Positions 43,000 through 52,523 of a stretch of DNA of 64,000 bases are shown here, piece by piece; position 1 is the stretch's first letter; each line of letters starts with the position of its first letter. Source of the DNA: Daucus carota subsp. sativus (Eukaryota; Streptophyta; Magnoliopsida; Apiales; Apiaceae); the NCBI RefSeq assembly GCF_001625215.2, contig NC_030387.2, positions 33,627,606-33,691,605 of the forward strand. The letters run 5' to 3'. The position numbers were made by a program, and so were the translations under genes. The notes below the pieces were generated by a model that was given only the letters and a program-made list of their open reading frames with translations, was not told where the DNA came from and ran no database searches.

Positions 43000-43338
43000 T
43001 ACAAGAGAATCAATTGACATTATCAGGAGAAGGAAGTGAGTACATATAAGCTCGTAATCTATGAATTCTCGATGAAATATATATATTGAATGCACTTTAA
43101 TTTAGGGTTATCATCCAAGAGATCTGAGTGCCCTAGACGACTTTTGAAAATGGCGCTCCTATTTTTCAAGATCGTAAAAAAAAAATTACATACATTCAAA
43201 ATTTCAAAGCAATATACAATGACATAATCAAAAATATTATTTAACATTAAAACCACAATTAATTCAAATATATGTAAATATATAAATTCATCAATTTATC
43301 ATTATATACTACATATGCATAGGTTTTATCATGTCCTG

Positions 43339-43476
43339 GGATAGTGGTGCCTAGGCGTTCGCCTTGGTCGCCTTACCCAAGGGCGGATAGTGGTGTCTAG
43401 GCATTCGCCTTGGTCGCCTTACCCAAGGACGGATAGTAGTGCCTAGGCGTTCGTCTTGGTCGTCTTACCCAAAACC
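43339..43476. repeat. 46-bp minisatellite, three copies
   Basis: Units start at 43339, 43385 and 43431 with GGATAGTGGTG and contain the palindrome-like CCTAGGCG/GTCTAGGCA, then CGCCTTGGTCGCCTTACCCA. There is no spacer variability or repeat-spacer alternation, so it is a plain tandem repeat. Confidence 0.9.
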
Positions 43477-44261
43477 CGGCCTGATCCTTAACGTTCAACA
43501 TAACAATAAAAATGCTTCGTCATAATATCTTAATCATAGTTAAATATATATTTAAATAAAATAATTAACCTATTACATTTTAACTTTTTTCGACAATATT
43601 TATGCGTTTAAAATAGCAGATCAAATCTAAGAATTCTCATACCAAAACCAAAAAGATAAGTGAGTTAATTTATTATTAAAATACAATTATGATGGACAAT
43701 TGATATCAATGCTATCATAATTATTATTATTTAGTGCTATGTGGTGGGTTTTAATTGGCTGGTTGATGTAAATGCAGGGAGCCCATTCCAATTAAAATTC
43801 AACACATGTCAATATATACAAAATTTTGTACATATTTATGTGCACTAAGCATTTTCCTTATCATAATCATGATTTAATAATTTTATAATGGACGGTTGTT
43901 GTCTTTTTTACCATCAACTAATTCATCTACTTCAAAAAAAAAAAAACTAATTCATCAATTTTATGATCGACGATTTTCATTTATATTACCGTAAATTGCC
44001 TTATAAATTTGTTTCAATCATTTTAACTTCAATTTCAGAAAACATGTTGTCCTGTCAAATATTTATTTATATTACCCAAAAACCCCTAATCAAGTATCAT
44101 AATTTAGGAAAAGAGTGAGCAGCTCGTAATTCACTTGTAATTTGTTAATCCTCGAAAAAATATATTATTACAAAAAGCACTTAAATCACACGACACCAGA
44201 TTATAATAATTAAAAAATATGCACGGGGAAAAAGGGGGAAACCATTTTTTGGGCGAGGGCC
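43477..44261. other. Intergenic DNA upstream of the hAT-derived gene
   Basis: AT-rich spacer with no gene recognised. It presumably contains the upstream promoter of the gene whose TATA box is at 44262. Confidence 0.5.
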
Positions 44262-44269
44262 TATAAATA
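44262..44269 (+). promoter_or_regulatory. TATA box of the hAT-derived gene
   Basis: TATAAATA, followed about 30 bases later by a probable start site near 44295. The first, non-coding exon would end at 44359 before a GTATGT donor. The next acceptor is TCAG at 45529 or TTTTAG at 45539, just before the start codon. The gene therefore appears to have a 1.2-kb intron in its 5' UTR. Confidence 0.6.
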
Positions 44270-45545
44270 CACATAACACAGACACACAACACAAGAGATC
44301 GTATGTCGACAGCCGCATAGTCCAAGCCCTCCAAAGCTACAAAAGCCTCGTGGTTTCAGGTATGTCCTTAAAGCCCACCATCTTCATCGTCTTAAACCCC
44401 TTAAACCCCCTGCTAATACATGTTTAATCTTTAATCTAATCTTAATCCCCCTTTGTTTTAATATTTGATCATCGTTTTTTCTTATACATGTAAGCTCTTT
44501 TTTCGATCTCTCTCAATCCTGTTATGCGCTGATTCAAACAATTAATGATATTAATATAGATATAAGTGTGTAAACTAATCGATTCTGTTGTGTATATAAT
44601 TGGCCGAGTTAACAGAATTTTTTATTGCTTGATTATTCTTGTTTGTTGTTATACCATATCTGCATTGTTATATTTTTGTGAAAATCAGGGATTAAATTTA
44701 TGATTGGGATTATGGTATACTGGGTACGTGGTTTTTTTATATATAATGAAAATAATGTAGACTTTAATAGCAGCTTTGAAATGAATTTACGTGGGTATAC
44801 AGTATACTCCCAGTACTAGCAGATGGGTGAGGTCTGATGAGCATATCTCACTCTTCATGCACCCTACTTTCGAGTTACGAGTGCGATATACGAGGCATGT
44901 TTGGAGTATTGAAATGATTGTTGAGACAAAAGACAATCAACTTCAGAAAGTTAATTTTATGTGGTTATGCCTTTTAGACTTTAGGCTCTGTGCATGAAAA
45001 TGAGCATGTTTAATCAGAGGGAATTACATTCCGATTTTAATCAAAAATGCAATATCTGAACGAAGAACGAGTTGTAAGTGTTTGCAAATCTGCGGACTAT
45101 TTGTTTTATTAATTTGCTCCTCAGTGTTTTGTTTTGTTCTTTCTTATATCACCAGTGACGGTGAATCCATAATTGTTGCATATTGTACATGAGAAATTGG
45201 CTGCGTGCATTACTTTATATAACATTTAATTTCGCGCCATGGTACTGGAATATGAATTTAGCGCTATTCTTGATACAAGTAATTTAATTAATGCGGTATT
45301 TGGTCGTTAATTCTTTAAAATGTTCATTTTCCGTTTAATATAATTTACTTGTAATCAATCATCAATGATGTTGGGCTGCAATTGTGTGTATTGTATGTTG
45401 AGAAGTACTTTACACCAAAACTATATTGCACTCCTGTGCTGAGAGGGAAAATTTGTGATTTATTTGATGTGCATATACATATATATGTTAAATGCTCTAT
45501 TAACTGATATACTGTATTTTGATAATCAGAATCTTTTAGCTAAAG

Positions 45546-47489
45546 ATGGAAACGGCTAATGAGAATAATGAACAGCCCAACAGTATCAAGAGAAAGAAGT
45601 CTATAGTCTGGGACTACTTCACAGTCCAGGAAATCAGTACTGACTGTAAGAAGGCTTTCTGCAATCAATGCAAAAAGTCATTTGCTTACGTTACTGACTC
45701 GAAGCTTGCAGGAACAAGCCATCTAAAGAGGCACATTAAGGATGGGATCTGCCCAGTTGAACGACAGAAAAATCAGGGGATGACTCAGGTTAATTCGTCT
45801 ACCCCTTTAAAGACTGATGGTGAGAAACGTACAACCTTACCCAGAAAAAGGGACACAAGTATGCCTGTATCAGCACCAGTCCATGAGATTGCCAGAATGA
45901 TAATGCTTCATGAATATCCACTAGATATGGTGGAGCATACTGGATTCAATGAATTTTTACAAGCTATGCAGCCTCAGGTCAATATGTTGAATACTGATTC
46001 TATCCAAGAGGAGTGTCTCAGTATTTACGCCAGTGAGAAGCAACGCATATCAGACCTTCTTAATGGGAGTTTGGGACGTGTTAACCTTACTTTGGATCTG
46101 TGGGCATCACAACGAAGCCTGGGATATGTACTTTTGACTGGCTACTTCATTGATAGCGATTGGAAATTGCAAAGGCGGATTCTTAATGTTGTCATGCTAC
46201 CGTTTCCTGATTCAGAATCTGCCTTCAACCATGCCGTTGTAGCTTGCATAAATGATTGGGATTTGGATGATAAGCTATTTTCGCTAACCTGTGACCAATC
46301 TTTTGCAGCTGAAGCTGTGAGAAGGAATCTCAGAGGTCTCCTCTCAATTAAAAACCCTCTTGTTCTCGGGGGTCAGCTGTTACTTGGGAACTGTTATGCT
46401 CGGGTCATAAGTCATCTTGCTCTGGATGCTTTAAGTTCAATGGTGAAAACCATAAAGAAAGTCCGCAATAGTGTTAAGTACGTGAAAACGGCAAAAGGTT
46501 GTGAAGCAAAGTTTATAGAATTGAAGCAAAAGCTTCAAAACCCTAGCACCAAGAGCCTTATCATTGATGACCGAACAAAATGGGACACTACATATCATAT
46601 GCTGGTGGCTGTTTCCGAATTGAAAGAAGTATTCTCTTGTTTGGATACATCAGATCTAGACTACAAACAAACGCTGTCGACAGAAGAGTGGGAACAGTTA
46701 GAAATTCTCTGCAGTTACTTGAAGCTTTTCTTTAATGCTTCTAATATTTTAACTTCTCCTGCCTGTCCGACTTCTGATATATTCTTCCATGAGGTGTGGA
46801 AAATTCATCTAGAATTGACTCATGCAGCAGTGAGTGTGGATACTTTCGTTAGCAATCTGGCCAAACCTTTGCAAGAGAGATTCAGTGAATATTGGAATGG
46901 TTGCAATCTAATTCTTGCAGTTGCTGTGACTTTGGACCCGAGGTCAAAACTGGAGCTGGTGAAATACTCTTTCTCTAAAATTTATGGCAAGGATGCTGGA
47001 ACTTGGGTCAAGACTGTAATTGAAGGTATTCACGAACTGTTTCTTGAATATATTGCGCTATCGCTTCCTGCACCAACCTTTGTGGTTGAAGACTGTAACA
47101 ATATTGAAAGTGAGATGACCCAGGAAGATGCTCTTGTTCCTGCTGGTGAGGATGGTATGTCTGATTTCGATGTCTATATATCTGAGATAATGAGTAGCCA
47201 ACACATGAAATCAGAGTTAGACTTGTATCTGGAAGAGCCTCTTCTGCCAAGAACAGAAGAAGGTTTTGATATCTTGGCTTGGTGGAGAGAAAACATGCAG
47301 AAGTACCCTACTCTCTCTAAAATGGCAGCTGATATCTTGTCCATTCCAGTGTACACAGTTGCTCCAGAATCAGTTTTCGACACTGAAACTAAGAAGATGA
47401 ATAGCTATCAAAGCTCTCAAAGACCATCGATGGTTCAGGCTCTTATCTGTGCAAAAGATTGGCTGAAGTACGGGCCATTAAAGGTTTAA
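45546..47489 (+). CDS. Domesticated hAT transposase (BED zinc finger protein)
   Basis: A 647-aa protein in one coding exon, of the DAYSLEEPER/RICESLEEPER type: a nuclear DNA-binding protein derived from an hAT transposase. The BED zinc finger lies at about 20-70 (W22, F25, C39, C42, H59, H63). The transposase core follows, with LTLDLWAS (D184) and SLTCDQS (D250), then LDPRSKLELVKYSF at about 464. The C-terminal dimerisation domain (about 556-642) contains SELDLYLEEPLLPR and DILAWWRENMQKYPTLSKMA. The usual RCxAHxLNL motif is altered to NCYARVISHLALD, and the VASESxFS motif to VAPESVFDTETK. No terminal inverted repeats or 8-bp duplication flank the gene. With its 5'-UTR intron and TATA box, this points to a host gene. 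I recall an hAT gene at the matching place in Arabidopsis (At1g80020). Confidence 0.88.
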   Translation: METANENNEQPNSIKRKKSIVWDYFTVQEISTDCKKAFCNQCKKSFAYVTDSKLAGTSHLKRHIKDGICPVERQKNQGMTQVNSSTPLKTDGEKRTTLPRKRDTSMPVSAPVHEIARMIMLHEYPLDMVEHTGFNEFLQAMQPQVNMLNTDSIQEECLSIYASEKQRISDLLNGSLGRVNLTLDLWASQRSLGYVLLTGYFIDSDWKLQRRILNVVMLPFPDSESAFNHAVVACINDWDLDDKLFSLTCDQSFAAEAVRRNLRGLLSIKNPLVLGGQLLLGNCYARVISHLALDALSSMVKTIKKVRNSVKYVKTAKGCEAKFIELKQKLQNPSTKSLIIDDRTKWDTTYHMLVAVSELKEVFSCLDTSDLDYKQTLSTEEWEQLEILCSYLKLFFNASNILTSPACPTSDIFFHEVWKIHLELTHAAVSVDTFVSNLAKPLQERFSEYWNGCNLILAVAVTLDPRSKLELVKYSFSKIYGKDAGTWVKTVIEGIHELFLEYIALSLPAPTFVVEDCNNIESEMTQEDALVPAGEDGMSDFDVYISEIMSSQHMKSELDLYLEEPLLPRTEEGFDILAWWRENMQKYPTLSKMAADILSIPVYTVAPESVFDTETKKMNSYQSSQRPSMVQALICAKDWLKYGPLKV

Positions 47490-47984
47490 ACAAACTGTTT
47501 TTTTTTCGTTGGATTGCAAAATGATCCATAGATATAGTCAGTCTACAGTATCAACATACAGACATGAGGTTACAATGTCATTTTGTGGATTTATACTTGT
47601 GGTTTAGCAAACAGATCAGATGTTTGACTTTTTTTAGCTGGGATTTTGTTTTGTATTCTAAACTTTGCTTATGAAAGATCATGACAACTTCTTTGTTTTG
47701 AAACTTTAGATGAAAGAGAAACAGCATTTTGCTTCCTTGCTAAACCATTTCTTGATTTCCCATCTTTTTCAGTTTCATAGTTTAATTATTTATCTAATTT
47801 TCAATACTAGACAGCCAAGTATTTCCTTCGATACACAATAACATGTGGTGACGAGAAATGCAAAAGTGTAATCTGGAATCTATTTTTGTTACCTTCATAT
47901 AGATCTCATGACTTCAATTTTTTTCCTCTCGTCGCTCTCGAGTTTAAATCCGTGTTTGTGTTTGAAATTTTTTTTCTTTCTTTT
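47490..47984. other. 3' flank of the hAT-derived gene
   Basis: T-rich sequence consistent with 3' UTR and downstream DNA. No other feature was seen. Confidence 0.5.
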
Positions 47985-47989
47985 TGGCA

Positions 47990-48405
47990 GACTGGAAAAT
48001 AGTTTCCGGGGATAAGTTCTATGAAAACCACGTTTTCAATTTGGAGACCACTTATGTACTGCAACTAAAATACTCCATAAAAACATTGCAAAACGTATTA
48101 TTTTTCGAATCATGTTCTACAAAGATCATTATTTTACTGACAATCTTGCAAATTTTATACATTTGGCAATTTAACATTAACAAACATATTATTTTACAAA
48201 ACCATGTTTAGTGTGCAGAACATACATGTTCTGCTTGTTTAGCATAAATAATTTTCAACATTTTTAATGAAATAGTGATATTTATCGAATGTACTTTGCA
48301 AAACAATAAATTTGGTAATGTTTTAATTGCGGAATATAAGTGGTCTCCAAAGTCTACGATGAAAACATGGTCTCCATAAAAATTTTCTCTAGTTTCCGGT
48401 TGATC
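47990..48405. mobile_element. Foldback element with long inverted arms
   Basis: Sequence from about 48024 (ACCACGTTTTC...GGAGACCACTTATGTA) reappears inverted up to about 48366 (ATAAGTGGTCTCC...GAAAACATGG). The arms are about 170 bases and the centre is near 48215. Open frames on the two strands are therefore related to each other and are not genes. No target duplication was resolved. Confidence 0.6.
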
Positions 48406-49011
48406 TTTTTGTGTACAAAGAAAGAATAATATTTTCAAGGGGGAGTAAATTTTGCTTTAAAAAATTGATGAATTTTGAGATTATGGATTCTGTCTTCCAA
48501 AATGAACAACTTACTTGATGAGCAAAATAAATGTTGTTCTCCGTAAAAAATATTCTGATTTTTTTTCTTCCAAAATCAAGTTTTCTTTCGACAAACAAGT
48601 AAACAAACGTGCCTAGTGAAATCAGAAATATTTTGAAGCAAATATTCCCTCACTACACTGAATTGTATATATCAGATTGGGAGACGCGACATGCACTCTA
48701 ATATTTTTGTAAGAGATAGTTTTATAAAAAATTTAAAAGTAAATTATAAAACTATATTTTAGCATTAAAATGTGCGCTGAATAATGAAAAAATGTATAAA
48801 ATGAGTGACGAATGAAAATAAATGTGTAAAAATGAGTGAGACCGTGAAAGTATATCTAACTTCCTTTGAATAAAAAAGTAATTAGAAACATCCAAAACAA
48901 GTATCTAAGTATCTAACTCCCTTTGATATTATTTTTTAAAAAAAAAACATCATGTATAAATACATACACAAACATCAAGGTACACTAAGTATTGTGTATG
49001 TATAACTTTAT
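48406..49011. other. Intergenic between convergent genes, with a possible decayed MITE
   Basis: AT-rich. 48690-48850 has motifs (GTTTTATAAAAAATTT, CATTAAAATGTGCGCTGAAT) resembling the inside of the Stowaway copies at 4339 and 31894, but without clean ends. Nothing else was recognised. Confidence 0.4.
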
Positions 49012-51015
49012 TTATAGCATTAGTGCTTCTAAATCATGAACTCTATGAACTGAATCTTCAATTGCCTGCAAAGCAGCCTTGCAGTGTTCCTTTGAAATCA
49101 CCCCCTCCTCCACAACTTGCAATGCACTTCTATAAAGGTGAGCAACCTTTTGAATCTGGTTGGCAGCATCATTGTAATTGGACAACTGATCTGGAAGAAA
49201 TGTACGCTTGTAATCTTTCCTCCATCTTGATAGAATGTATGTCCAAGGGATCTCCTCCACCCCGTTAAAGTTAAGCACTGACAATGCATGGCGACATAAA
49301 TAACCATAGAAGTTAAAACAGCTACATATGCAGCGAACTTCTGATGCTGCTCTATTGTACAGAACTTCATAATCCCTAATCTCTCTCCTATTTCCTTCAG
49401 CCAAGACACGCTCCTTCACCAAGAATATTATAATTGCCCCGTCAACATGCACTTGGGTAGTACTGAAGCAAGAATACATTTCCTCGACTTCTAACTGAAA
49501 CTTCTTAAAGATTTCACTAGTATACACTTTCGATAGCTGAACTTCAAAAGAACATCTTGTTTTCAGTGTAGGAATTGACTCTCTCGATTCCTGATCTGCT
49601 TGTACTTCCTCCTTGTGCTTCTTGTGTAAAGCTAATTCGTACTTGTCCAGAAACTCTTTCAAAGGAGTTTGTTTATGGACATATTTATCAAAAAATGCAT
49701 TGTGGGTCTCACCGGGTCGTGCAGCAGCCATTCCAGCAAAATAAGTTTCTTTTAGGTAAGCAGGAACCCACCGCATTCGATCGTCATACAAGGACCGAAT
49801 CCACTCATGATCACCAACACCAAAATGCTGAATCATAAATGCCCACGAAGCTTCAAAATCAAAAGGTTTCAAGGCCTCATAAACTGCTTTAGTTAATGCC
49901 TTTCTAATAGCATCATAGTTGCGGAGTCCTCCCAACTTTTCTGGAACTTTTTTCATGATGTGCGACAAACCAAAACGATGTAGAGCATTTGGAAATACCT
50001 CCGCAACTGCACTCTGCAAAATCTTGCATCTCTCAGTTATTATGGTCTGGGGAGATTGTCCAGATGTGCAGGTAAGCCATGCATTAAATAGCCAAACATA
50101 AGACTCTATGGTCTCACCAGCAAGCAGGCCACAACCCAGTAATACTGATTGACCATGCTGATTCATTCCAACAAATGCCACGAGCGGGATTTCATATTTA
50201 TTTGCCAAATATGTATTGTCAAAAAAAACTGCATCATTAAAATAATTAACTGCAGCCTTACACCTAGCATCTAACCAGAACACGTTTCTCAGACGCCCAC
50301 CACTATTAAGATCCGTCACATAAAAAAAGTTTGGGTTAGTCAACTGCATACGACAAAAATAATTGTAAATGGCTTGAGTGTCACCTTTCCTCAAGTTCAA
50401 GTGATCAGGATGATCAGAACAACTTCTATCTTCTCTAGCATCAGACTTGGAGTTGCTAGTGCCTCCTGCATCTATAACAAGTGCTCTATACAACTTTATT
50501 GTCTGTGTTTCTGTATCAGAATTTGTATGCAGCTTCCTCTTGCTTCCAGGGTTCATCTTCTTCGGTGACTTGTAGGCCTTTGTACCTAACGAGTGGTTAT
50601 GGTCGAGAGTTACTTCAATTATCCTCCACCTCTTAGAATCCACTAGTTTCATCCTTAGCATTGCAGGACAACCGGTTCTTGTTTCCCTTCTTAAACGGTT
50701 GACATCTTTAATTCTTTTGAAACCCTGACTGCTGCAGCATAAAACTGCACCATACTTCTCTCTACTATTTCTTTTAAACCATGAATTTTTAACTCTTACA
50801 CTAAACCCCGCCTCCTTCGCGTAACAATTATAATAGTTGTAAGCATCATCATATGACTCAAATTCCATGCCTGCAGCAGGTGGGACAAACGCCTTCCTTT
50901 TTTCATTGTCAACATTTTGAGCATCTATAGGAACTTCCTCACCATTTTCCTCTTCCATAGCTTCACTGGCCTGACCCAAAGCCGCTTGATCTCCATCAAG
51001 CGGAAATTCCTCCAT
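49012..51015 (-). CDS. FRS6: FAR1-RELATED SEQUENCE protein (FRS6/FRS8 group)
   Basis: A 667-aa transcription-factor-like protein derived from a Mutator-like (MULE) transposase, related to FHY3/FAR1 of phytochrome A signalling. The FAR1 zinc-binding DNA-binding domain spans about 50-145 (GMEFESYDDAYNYYNCYAKE, CC at 93-94, C116, H139, H141). The MULE transposase domain is at about 255-350 with FFDNTYLANKYEIPLVAFVG. The SWIM zinc finger CICSCFNFYGYLCRH (C562, C564, C574, H576) and a C-terminal tail with VVEEGVISKEHCKAAL follow. The first catalytic Asp is kept (D266), but the position near TIITERC has Glu where FAR1-type proteins have Asp. The coding region is one exon; a 5'-UTR intron ends exactly at the ATG. 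Placement in the FRS6/FRS8 pair is from memory and from the neighbours. Confidence 0.9.
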   Translation of the reverse strand: MEEFPLDGDQAALGQASEAMEEENGEEVPIDAQNVDNEKRKAFVPPAAGMEFESYDDAYNYYNCYAKEAGFSVRVKNSWFKRNSREKYGAVLCCSSQGFKRIKDVNRLRRETRTGCPAMLRMKLVDSKRWRIIEVTLDHNHSLGTKAYKSPKKMNPGSKRKLHTNSDTETQTIKLYRALVIDAGGTSNSKSDAREDRSCSDHPDHLNLRKGDTQAIYNYFCRMQLTNPNFFYVTDLNSGGRLRNVFWLDARCKAAVNYFNDAVFFDNTYLANKYEIPLVAFVGMNQHGQSVLLGCGLLAGETIESYVWLFNAWLTCTSGQSPQTIITERCKILQSAVAEVFPNALHRFGLSHIMKKVPEKLGGLRNYDAIRKALTKAVYEALKPFDFEASWAFMIQHFGVGDHEWIRSLYDDRMRWVPAYLKETYFAGMAAARPGETHNAFFDKYVHKQTPLKEFLDKYELALHKKHKEEVQADQESRESIPTLKTRCSFEVQLSKVYTSEIFKKFQLEVEEMYSCFSTTQVHVDGAIIIFLVKERVLAEGNRREIRDYEVLYNRAASEVRCICSCFNFYGYLCRHALSVLNFNGVEEIPWTYILSRWRKDYKRTFLPDQLSNYNDAANQIQKVAHLYRSALQVVEEGVISKEHCKAALQAIEDSVHRVHDLEALML

Positions 51016-51719
51016 CTGACATGACCAAATTTATAAGAATTACACGATGATCTATGAGTAAGAAGACCTACAAAGACACAATATTTCAAACACCACGGAT
51101 ACTGTCATAAAGCAAGAAACAACTACGACAGAGGTCCACCAAACACCTTTGTAAGTCACAGAAAGGATTTCGAAGAATACTTAACAACAATTTCATATAA
51201 TTCTATCATAGCAATGCCGGTACTCCTCATGTGATCCAATTCGATTTAGTTTAAATAACAAATTCCCCTAAGTTTTCCCACTTACATAAAATAAACACAG
51301 GAAAATTCCACAAACAAAAAAATCTAACCAAACAAATCGCAAGTTCATGTCCCTCATATAGTCATATGACTGATATACAACCAAAAATTGTCCCGCAGCC
51401 ATGTACAAAATGTTGTTGAATTTTCAATTACATAACTAAAGAGCAACTTAAGCAAAGAACCAAATGATGCAATAATATAAATACATCAGCTAAGAAAGAG
51501 CTATAAAAATTAAATCTTGATAGAAACCCACGAATTAAAAACAGAACCCAAGTCGTAAACATAATCAAAAACAAATATTTATGATGGTTTTGATACATCC
51601 TCAACTCTGAGCTGGGTTAATAAGAATTAAGGGAAAATGCAGTGTATGGGGTGAAATGAAATGAGAATAGAGTGAAGTAAAAGCTACAAGAAAGAGATGA
51701 ATTAATAGGAATTACTTAC
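51016..51719 (-). other. Intron in the FRS 5' UTR
   Basis: On the minus strand a GTAAGT donor at 51719 follows a non-coding exon of about 100 bases. The acceptor CATGTCAG at 51023-51016 touches the start codon, so the coding exon begins with the A of ATG. The intron is inferred from splice signals only. Confidence 0.65.
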
Positions 51720-52523
51720 AAGTGCAATTCGGGGATTAGAGATTTCAGCAATTGATGCTCCTGTGTGTGTTTTCAGGTGAGAGCTTCTTCTCTTCCGTTC
51801 TTCGGTGTTCTTGTTGCCTTTGTTTATGTTACAGTATTCTGTGTTTCGTTTTGTAAATTTCTTTTTTAAATTTTTATGTCACCGACTCAATCGAATTTAT
51901 TATTTCTTTAGATTTTTATTATAAATATATTCTTGATGGTAAATTAATATTATCAATCAGAAAAAGAGACGGAAGGGAAGAAGTGTTACACACCTGCTGT
52001 GTATTTAATTAAAATTTTAAATATTATTTTTTTTATTTATAAAATTTGGGTATTAAATTCGGATTTTAGAAAAAGATATTTCTAGTACCAGTGTGCGCTC
52101 ATAAACAAGCACCAAAAATCACAATTTTGGAATATTCATTTGAAAATTTAAATTATACTATAAAATATGATATTATATTCGATGTAGATTTTAAATTATA
52201 CTTAAACATCTGATATTATTCGGATACTAATGGATCATAAAATGATGATTTTTTATAAAATTATTTAATATATTTTAAGTTTTTTGAAATTCTCATCAAA
52301 ATGAGATTTTGAAATATTTTACTTAAATTTTAATTTGCATAAAATTGAAGTGTTTTTCTTTTCACTTGAAGAAGAAATTATATAATCTTTAGTGATATGG
52401 AAATGCTGTGTTACATTTGTGGCTCACATGAAGCAGAGAAAGAAGATTCAGCACAAGTGGTGATGATGTCTCCAAAACAAAGAATGAATGACAAAAATGA
52501 AATGAACTAAACTAGTTTAGCCA
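51720..52523. promoter_or_regulatory. Shared upstream region of divergent FRS and hydrolase genes
   Basis: Holds the first non-coding FRS exon (minus strand, about 51720-51840) and the upstream region of the alpha/beta hydrolase (plus strand). The genes are divergent, so up to about 0.7 kb must serve as promoter for both. No clear TATA boxes were identified; the DNA is AT-rich. Confidence 0.5.

Noticed and set aside
43339-43476. CRISPR-like array
   Set aside because: It is a direct tandem repeat without spacers in a plant nuclear context.
44791-44997. 68-residue ORF upstream of the hAT-derived gene
   Set aside because: It lies inside the inferred 5'-UTR intron and has no recognisable motif.
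45546-47489. Active autonomous hAT transposon
   Set aside because: No terminal inverted repeats or 8-bp duplication flank the gene, core motifs are altered, and it has its own TATA box and 5'-UTR intron.
49012-51015. Active Mutator-like transposon
   Set aside because: The protein has the FAR1-MULE-SWIM layout of FRS host genes, no long terminal inverted repeats were seen, and its neighbours match FRS loci in Arabidopsis.
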